From a virus: a DNA stretch of 42,031 nt. This document shows positions 38,079 through 42,031 of the stretch, one piece after another. Under the pieces are notes generated by a model that worked only from the letters and a program-made list of their open reading frames with translations, did no database searches and was not told the DNA's origin. The stretch is taken from positions 1-42,031 of the IMG/VR virus record IMGVR_UViG_3300046524_000273. One strand, given 5' to 3'. A program made the position numbers and the translations under genes. Position 1 is the first letter of the stretch; the number at the start of each line of letters is the position of its first letter.

Positions 38079-38270
38079 ATGGCTTTCAATCTTCCAGCTG
38101 CCGTCAAGTGTCCTCGTTGCGACTACACCGGGCACGCCCTGCGTGAGACCGCAAAAGGCGGTTACTGTCCAAAATGTTTCGATGAATTCATCCAGCGGCA
38201 TGTACCGAGATTGGTGCCTGACCCTGATGGGAAGCAATTCGACCCCAATAGCCAATTCGTCACCCTTTAA
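38079..38270 (+). CDS. Small zinc ribbon protein
   Basis: 63 residues starting MAFNLPAAVKC. CPRC and CPKC (two CxxC pairs 16 residues apart) form a zinc ribbon; the rest ends DPNSQFVTL. The frame is open far upstream but the ATG with GAGGAG is the natural start. Phage zinc ribbons of this kind are frequent next to DUF4224 and integrase genes. Function unknown. Confidence 0.75.
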   Translation: MAFNLPAAVKCPRCDYTGHALRETAKGGYCPKCFDEFIQRHVPRLVPDPDGKQFDPNSQFVTL

Positions 38271-38285
38271 CCGTTCTTACCTTCT

Positions 38286-38302
38286 GCCACCACGCGCGGC
38301 AT
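38286..38302 (+). other. Weak hairpin before the DUF4224 gene
   Basis: TGCC at 38285-38288 can pair with GGCA at 38298-38301, after which TGGAG and ATG at 38314 follow; CTTCTGCC resembles the start of the conserved leader hairpins at 30361 and 30804. Only four pairs. Confidence 0.3.
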
Positions 38303-38313
38303 GGAGCATCATC

Positions 38314-38508
38314 ATGTTTTTGACCGCTGAAGAAGTGGCCGAACTCACCGGCTACTCGAAGCCTGGCGCCCAGATTAAATGGCTGCAGGCGGAAAAATAC
38401 GGGTTCGCCGTGGATGGTTACGGCAAGCCAAAGGTTCTGCGCCAGGTTGTCATCGGCCGGCTAGGTGGTATTCAATCGAAGAAAGGCCCGGAACTCCGGC
38501 TCGCATAA
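38314..38508 (+). CDS. DUF4224 protein next to the integrase
   Basis: 64 residues starting MFLTAEEVAELTGYSKPGAQ, the DUF4224 signature, with KWLQAEKYGFAVDGYGKPKVLR completing it. The N-terminal LTAEEVAELTGY looks like a winged-helix or MerR-like HTH. Its place just before the integrase suggests a directionality factor (excisionase) role, inferred from position. GGAG lies eight bases before the ATG. Confidence 0.82.
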   Translation: MFLTAEEVAELTGYSKPGAQIKWLQAEKYGFAVDGYGKPKVLRQVVIGRLGGIQSKKGPELRLA

Positions 38509-38520
38509 GGAAGGCAGAGA

Positions 38521-39501
38521 ATGCGTCCTCGCAAGAAAGACCGGCACCTGCCGGCGTGCATGTACCAGAAGCACGGGGCTTATTACCTGGTGCGAAAAGG
38601 AAAGTGGCTGCGCCTGGGCACGGACTTCCAAGATTCGCTGGTCGCCTACGCCAAAGCGATTGATAAGGGAAATCAGGGCGGCATGGGTAAGCTAATCGAC
38701 GATGCGCTGGCAACCATGGCGCCGAAGCTTTCAGCGAATACCGTCAAACAATATGAGGCTGCGGCGGTCCGTCTCAAGGAGGCATTCGCCGACTTCGAGC
38801 CGCGCGAGGTGCTACCGCGCCACGTGGCCGCGCTGAAAATGCACATGGCCAGCACGCCAAACATGTCGAACCGTGTGATTTCTTTTCTGAGGATGGTTTT
38901 CGTATATGCCTTGGAGAGCCAGCTGGTGGACTCAAACCCTTGCACAGGGATCCGCCGGCATACGGAGAAACGACGCGATCGGTATGTTTCCGATGCTGAG
39001 TTCGCAAAAATCTGCGAGAAGGCGAGCCCGAACATGCGGGTCATCTATGAAATGTGCTACCTGACCGGTCAACGGATCAGCGACGTGCTGTCCATTCACC
39101 TTTCAGATATCAGTGAGGAAGGGATTGCGTTCAAACAGCAGAAGACCGGCGCACGACTCATCGTTCGAATGAGCCCGGACCTTGAAGCCCTGGTCGCACG
39201 CATCAAGGCACTACCAAGGACGATTCGTGGACTGACGCTGTTCTGCTCGCCGCGTGGCGGGAAGCCGGTCCATTACAGCTCAGTGAAGGATGCATTTAAG
39301 CGCAACTGCGAGGCTGCTGGGGTCGTCGCTGCAACGCTACACGACCTCAGAGCAAAGTCGCTTACGGACACAGACAAACAGGGCAATAACGCCCAGAAGC
39401 TTGGGGGCCACACCGATGCGAAGATGACGGCCCGCTACTTGCGATTGCGAGAAACGGATATAGCAGAGCCGCCTACGATGCCGAAAAAAACAGTAACGTA
39501 G
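38521..39501 (+). CDS. int: Prophage integrase (tyrosine recombinase)
   Basis: 326 residues. The N-terminal basic domain (GAYYLVRKGKWLRLG) would bind arm sites. The core-binding domain follows, then the catalytic set Arg185 (TGQRIS), Lys208 (QQKTG), His274 and Arg277 (LHDLRA), His297 (GGHTDAKM) and Tyr306 (ARYLR), all present. It lies 2.4 kb from attR and, as the recombinase closest to an end, is the likely enzyme for insertion in mutS. AAGGCAGAGA before the ATG is its ribosome-binding site. Confidence 0.93.
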   Translation: MRPRKKDRHLPACMYQKHGAYYLVRKGKWLRLGTDFQDSLVAYAKAIDKGNQGGMGKLIDDALATMAPKLSANTVKQYEAAAVRLKEAFADFEPREVLPRHVAALKMHMASTPNMSNRVISFLRMVFVYALESQLVDSNPCTGIRRHTEKRRDRYVSDAEFAKICEKASPNMRVIYEMCYLTGQRISDVLSIHLSDISEEGIAFKQQKTGARLIVRMSPDLEALVARIKALPRTIRGLTLFCSPRGGKPVHYSSVKDAFKRNCEAAGVVAATLHDLRAKSLTDTDKQGNNAQKLGGHTDAKMTARYLRLRETDIAEPPTMPKKTVT

Positions 39502-39510
39502 ATCTATCTC

Positions 39511-40209
39511 TTAGGATGCAGGGGCGGTTTTTTCTCCCGGAGCGTATTTAAATAATTCCATAAAGTTGTGTTTCGCTCGTTCCTGAGGAACAACTAGGCC
39601 GGGAGCTAAATGGCATTGAGCACCATAGACACAGGTACCTACCGGACGCACCAAGTATTTTTGACAAAACTGATAAATGGCAAAAAAAAGTAGCAGGAAA
39701 ATCAGCGCTAACACCCCGCCTCTAAAAGACCGAGTGTAATCATTCAGCAAAAGTGCCCCGCCCTTAATGTTAGCCCAAAAGCCTTTCCGGGAAAAATATT
39801 CAGCATCGCAGCAGACTTCAATATGCTCTACGATATCTGCAACCTCTTCCCTAATTTTATAAGGGGTCTCATTATTAGCATGAGCTTCCGTATGAATTTC
39901 AACATCTCTAAGTGCTGAGAGCTTGGTTCCATCAAAAATCTCCCTGCCGACATGATTGTTAAGCTGAGAAATCCTCCCTTCGATTTGCGAAATCATTCCA
40001 GAATAAGTCGTCTCGGTATTAACGGAGGAGAAATTTTCTTTCTCAATCTCAGACTCCACCCAGTCGGCCAACTCCTCCAGCTTGTCGACTATTTTATCCT
40101 TCCTTTTTAACGATTCCGCCCTGCGATTGGATCTGTACTGCAAATAAACCGTAAAAGACCAGCCAAGTACTAGCGCTATCATTTGCGCCGGTGCATTATC
40201 GAAATTCAT
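39511..40209 (-). CDS. Two-helix membrane protein of the right-end cargo operon
   Basis: 232 residues. An N-terminal hydrophobic segment (about 8-24) is followed by basic RSNRRAESLKRKDK and a long charged helical domain (30-160), then a strong membrane helix (about 164-182, GGVLALIFLLLFFAIYQF) and a C-terminal tail with two cysteines. The middle domain is therefore cytoplasmic or periplasmic depending on topology. The ATG overlaps the DUF4325 stop (ATGA). AT-rich like its partners. No family recognised; it could be the membrane effector of the operon. Confidence 0.78.
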   Translation of the reverse strand: MNFDNAPAQMIALVLGWSFTVYLQYRSNRRAESLKRKDKIVDKLEELADWVESEIEKENFSSVNTETTYSGMISQIEGRISQLNNHVGREIFDGTKLSALRDVEIHTEAHANNETPYKIREEVADIVEHIEVCCDAEYFSRKGFWANIKGGALLLNDYTRSFRGGVLALIFLLLFFAIYQFCQKYLVRPVGTCVYGAQCHLAPGLVVPQERAKHNFMELFKYAPGEKTAPAS

Positions 40210-40529
40210 TCACATGCCTTCCTGGCAGCTTCCAGCCTTTCTTCTATCAAAAGCTCAATGCTTTTAACCTTAGAATGCGTATATACGAGCCGCTCCTTTA
40301 GGTCGGCCCACTTAAATCCTTCTTCACGAATAAGTCCGCCAAACGCCTCATCTAAAAATGAACGTCCATATCTATTGTAACCATCCAATACGACATGCAC
40401 TTTTTCATGCTCCCTTAATGCAGGAGCCAGTTTATTTTTACGAAACAGCTCACCACACCCATCTCCGTCATCAGGGTAGCGACCGTAAGGCTTTTTACTA
40501 AAATCTTTAACTACGTTAATTATAAACAT
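40206..40529 (-). CDS. STAS-like DUF4325 protein
   Basis: 107 residues starting MFIINVVKDFSKKPYGRYPDDG. DGCGELFRKNKLAPAL, VHVVLDGYNRYGRSFLDEAFGGLIRE are the DUF4325 signature (STAS-like). The start follows the GHKL stop by two bases; an in-frame GTG lies eight codons upstream within that gene. In STAS proteins the fold is that of anti-anti-sigma factors, which are bound or phosphorylated by GHKL kinases such as SpoIIAB, so it would be the partner of the ATPase encoded before it. Confidence 0.82.
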   Translation of the reverse strand: MFIINVVKDFSKKPYGRYPDDGDGCGELFRKNKLAPALREHEKVHVVLDGYNRYGRSFLDEAFGGLIREEGFKWADLKERLVYTHSKVKSIELLIEERLEAARKACE

Positions 40530-40531
40530 AA

Positions 40532-41626
40532 TTATGGCAACTCTATATTCCACTGAACCAAGGTCCCGGGAAACGAAAAGGGCAACGGATAAATTTCAGG
40601 CTTCTTTTTCGCCTGATCAAACTTATAAACACCGTTATTACTAAACACCCACAACAGCCCTCCCGACGTCTCCTCCACCAATGCTAGGATACTCTTGCTA
40701 CCTTGACCATGCTTTTCTTTCTTCGTCCCTGAAACGTCACCTTTCATGGACATTGCGATCAGCTCACAGTCGGTGATACGCGCTGGAATTATCCGGGAAA
40801 GGAGATGAGTTTCCTTTCCAGGACATTCAGAAATGGTGTCTCTAAAAGCTTGCGGGTAGGTAAATTCAAATGCTTCCATGAACCACCTCCTCTCCACCAC
40901 AGTCTTTGGAATACCAACACCAGTGTCATAGATAGCCAAGTACAACTTCTTGCCAACAGTGTGACACATCAGCCACCACTTCCTATCATCAACATGACTA
41001 CCAGGATAAGCATGAAGCCCAACATTATTTATCGTTTCAGATACAGCATCACCATATATATGCTCTGTATCCGCACTCATATCAGTGTAGACTCTGTTCT
41101 GTATGAAATCGACGATAACGTCACTCATTTTTCCGCCCACACTTGAAACTATGGGCATATGACTAACACTATCAAGAGCATAAGAAATTTTATGGCCGCG
41201 GATCAACCTAGAAACATTGCTAAGCCTTAACTGCCTGTTAACTCGCTCAGACTTAGACCAAATTATTTCAGCCTTCCCTTTACGCTTTGCGCCTGCCCGT
41301 TCAATCGCAGCGTACACCACAACAATTGCAGCAGCGGTAACAGATACAGTCTCACTAAAATCAACAAAACAATTTTTTACTCGATAGTTATTTTCTATAT
41401 CTGCAAGGAATAGTAAAGTTTGCTTGAACGCGTCGGAGCGCTCAGCGTTAAAATCATAAATAGATATTATAGGAGGCGCAAAAATCTTTACCCTACGATC
41501 ATTCGACGGTTTTTTTGATTTACCTGTGGAGCCATAGACTCGAAACTTTCGCCCTAATTCGTTCTCCCGCCTTGAAACGCCAGCGCGGTACCGAGATCCG
41601 TCTTTATCCAAAGCCGACTTCTTCAA
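40532..41626 (-). CDS. STAS-like and GHKL ATPase fusion, first gene of the cargo operon
   Basis: 364 residues from a TTG (in-frame stop seven codons upstream). The N-terminal part (45-115) has [21 protein letters not shown], a STAS-like motif. The C-terminal part is a GHKL ATPase: N box [11 protein letters not shown] (Glu197, Asn201), G1 DTGVGIP (234-240), G2 HGQGS (306-310) and the final VQWNIELP. There is no histidine-kinase phospho-acceptor domain, so it may be an ATPase or serine-kinase-like switch. The region is AT-rich compared with the prophage core. Upstream start choice is uncertain, since no clear ribosome site is visible. Confidence 0.8.
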
Positions 41627-41881
41627 CGTCCAATCCCCGCCGCACTACTGGTCGCCATCGTGGCTCACTTTGCGCGACCTAATATCACTACCAACCAATC
41701 GCGTCAACCACTGTCATTCCAAAGCCATCGCGAGATCGCCAGCGTTCAAGCGAACAGCAGTACAACGACACCAGCGGTAACCCGGATTTTCGAGTCTGGA
41801 CAAAGCAGTTCATCTGGAATCGAGGTAGTATTAGACGTTTGGCCGTTGTCAAATAGACAGATAGAGCAAACCCCTTTGAAT
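41627..41881. other. Right-end intergenic region upstream of restored mutS
   Basis: The plus-strand frame of mutS stays open from 41576 to the ATG at 41882. Possible earlier starts in frame are GTG 41660, TTG 41846 and TTG 41876. No strong sigma-70 promoter or ribosome-binding site is visible before the mutS ATG; GAG at 41864 is 15 bases away. The only other features are short GC-rich patches. It must supply mutS expression in the lysogen. Confidence 0.6.
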
Positions 41882-42031
41882 ATGGACCTCTCCAGCCACA
41901 CCCCAATGATGCAGCAGTACTGGCGCCTGAAAAACCAGCACCCGGACCAGTTGATGTTCTACCGCATGGGTGACTTCTACGAGATCTTCTATGAAGACGC
42001 GAAGAAGGCCGCCAAGTTGCTGGACATCACC
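41882..42031 (+). CDS. mutS: DNA mismatch repair protein MutS (5' part, phage-supplied start)
   Basis: The frame begins [18 protein letters not shown] and continues [25 protein letters not shown] into the window edge, the conserved N-terminal mismatch-recognition domain start with FYEIF. Residues 2-12 equal residues 7-17 of the left fragment, so the phage provides the first codons and MutS loses only five residues (NKALS). MutS binds mismatches and starts repair. Expression now depends on phage-end sequence. Confidence 0.95.
41906..41919 (+). repeat. attR core (14 bp)
   Basis: Identical to the attL core at 114-127. To its left the sequence is phage, with synonymous mutS codons; to its right it is host mutS. 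It fixes the right prophage boundary. Confidence 0.93.

Noticed and set aside
41831-41866. Possible sigma-70 promoter for restored mutS (TTAGAC, TTGTCA or TTGGCC as -35)
   Set aside because: Each has a poor -10 match; none is convincing enough to annotate.
41688-41906. 72-codon minus-strand frame at the right end
   Set aside because: It runs out of the mutS start, has no domain and no ribosome-binding site.
1-42031. CRISPR array, tRNA or rRNA genes, insertion sequences
   Set aside because: No regularly spaced repeats, no cloverleaf-type sequence beside the att sites and no transposase reading frame were seen.

Overview
The window is a complete lambda-type siphovirus prophage (about 41.8 kb) in a Pseudomonas chromosome, most likely of the P. 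fluorescens group. It sits inside the 5' end of the host mismatch-repair gene mutS. The host assignment rests on the MutS N-terminus, on Pseudomonas-typical phage families (DUF1654, DUF2514, DUF4224, a lambda-type Cro) and on the GC-rich base composition. All family names come from reading the sequence; no database search was run.

Ends. mutS starts at 75 and stops at 126-128, where phage DNA begins. At the right end an intact mutS reading frame starts at 41882. Both copies share the 14-base core ATGATGCAGCAGTA (114-127 and 41906-41919). The phage copy of the preceding seven codons differs in four of them, always synonymously, so integration replaces the first codons of mutS and keeps its frame.

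Late region (22895 down to 182, minus strand). In transcription order: holin, a small protein, HNH nuclease, small and large terminase, portal, protease, HK97-fold capsid, connector and closure proteins, tail tube, tail chaperones G/T joined by a -1 frameshift signal, a lipoprotein moron, tape measure, tail tip proteins M, L, K, I and J, accessory tail and fibre genes, SleB-type endolysin and nested Rz/Rz1 spanins. A probable late promoter and two tandem terminators (23020-23151) lie just downstream of a Q-position gene.

Early right region (28673 down to 23148, minus strand). It holds cro, two small genes, an O-like replication initiator, DnaB helicase, a small gene, a tyrosine recombinase unlike the integration enzyme, a zinc-finger protein and the presumed antiterminator.

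Switch (28670-30200). A CI-like repressor on the plus strand faces cro on the minus strand. Palindromic operators of one consensus lie between them (OR-like) and again at 30152-30196 (OL-like), where they overlap a good plus-strand promoter (PL-like).

Early left operon (30200-39501, plus strand). It carries a LuxR-type HTH protein, a periplasmic TAXI-type binding protein translationally coupled to a 49-residue membrane peptide, several small conserved phage genes, DUF2303, a cytosine-C5 methyltransferase, a DHH phosphoesterase, a zinc ribbon protein, a DUF4224 protein and the integrase. Many of its ribosome-binding sites lie just downstream of an RNA hairpin. Three hairpins near the start of the operon share one conserved sequence element. 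An AT-rich antisense gene (34507-35226) interrupts the operon.

Right-end cargo (39511-41626, minus strand). Between integrase and attR lies an AT-rich, tightly coupled three-gene operon: a STAS-like/GHKL ATPase fusion, a DUF4325 STAS-like protein and a two-helix membrane protein. Its layout suggests partner switching coupled to a membrane effector. It is the best candidate in the window for an undescribed accessory, possibly anti-phage, system.
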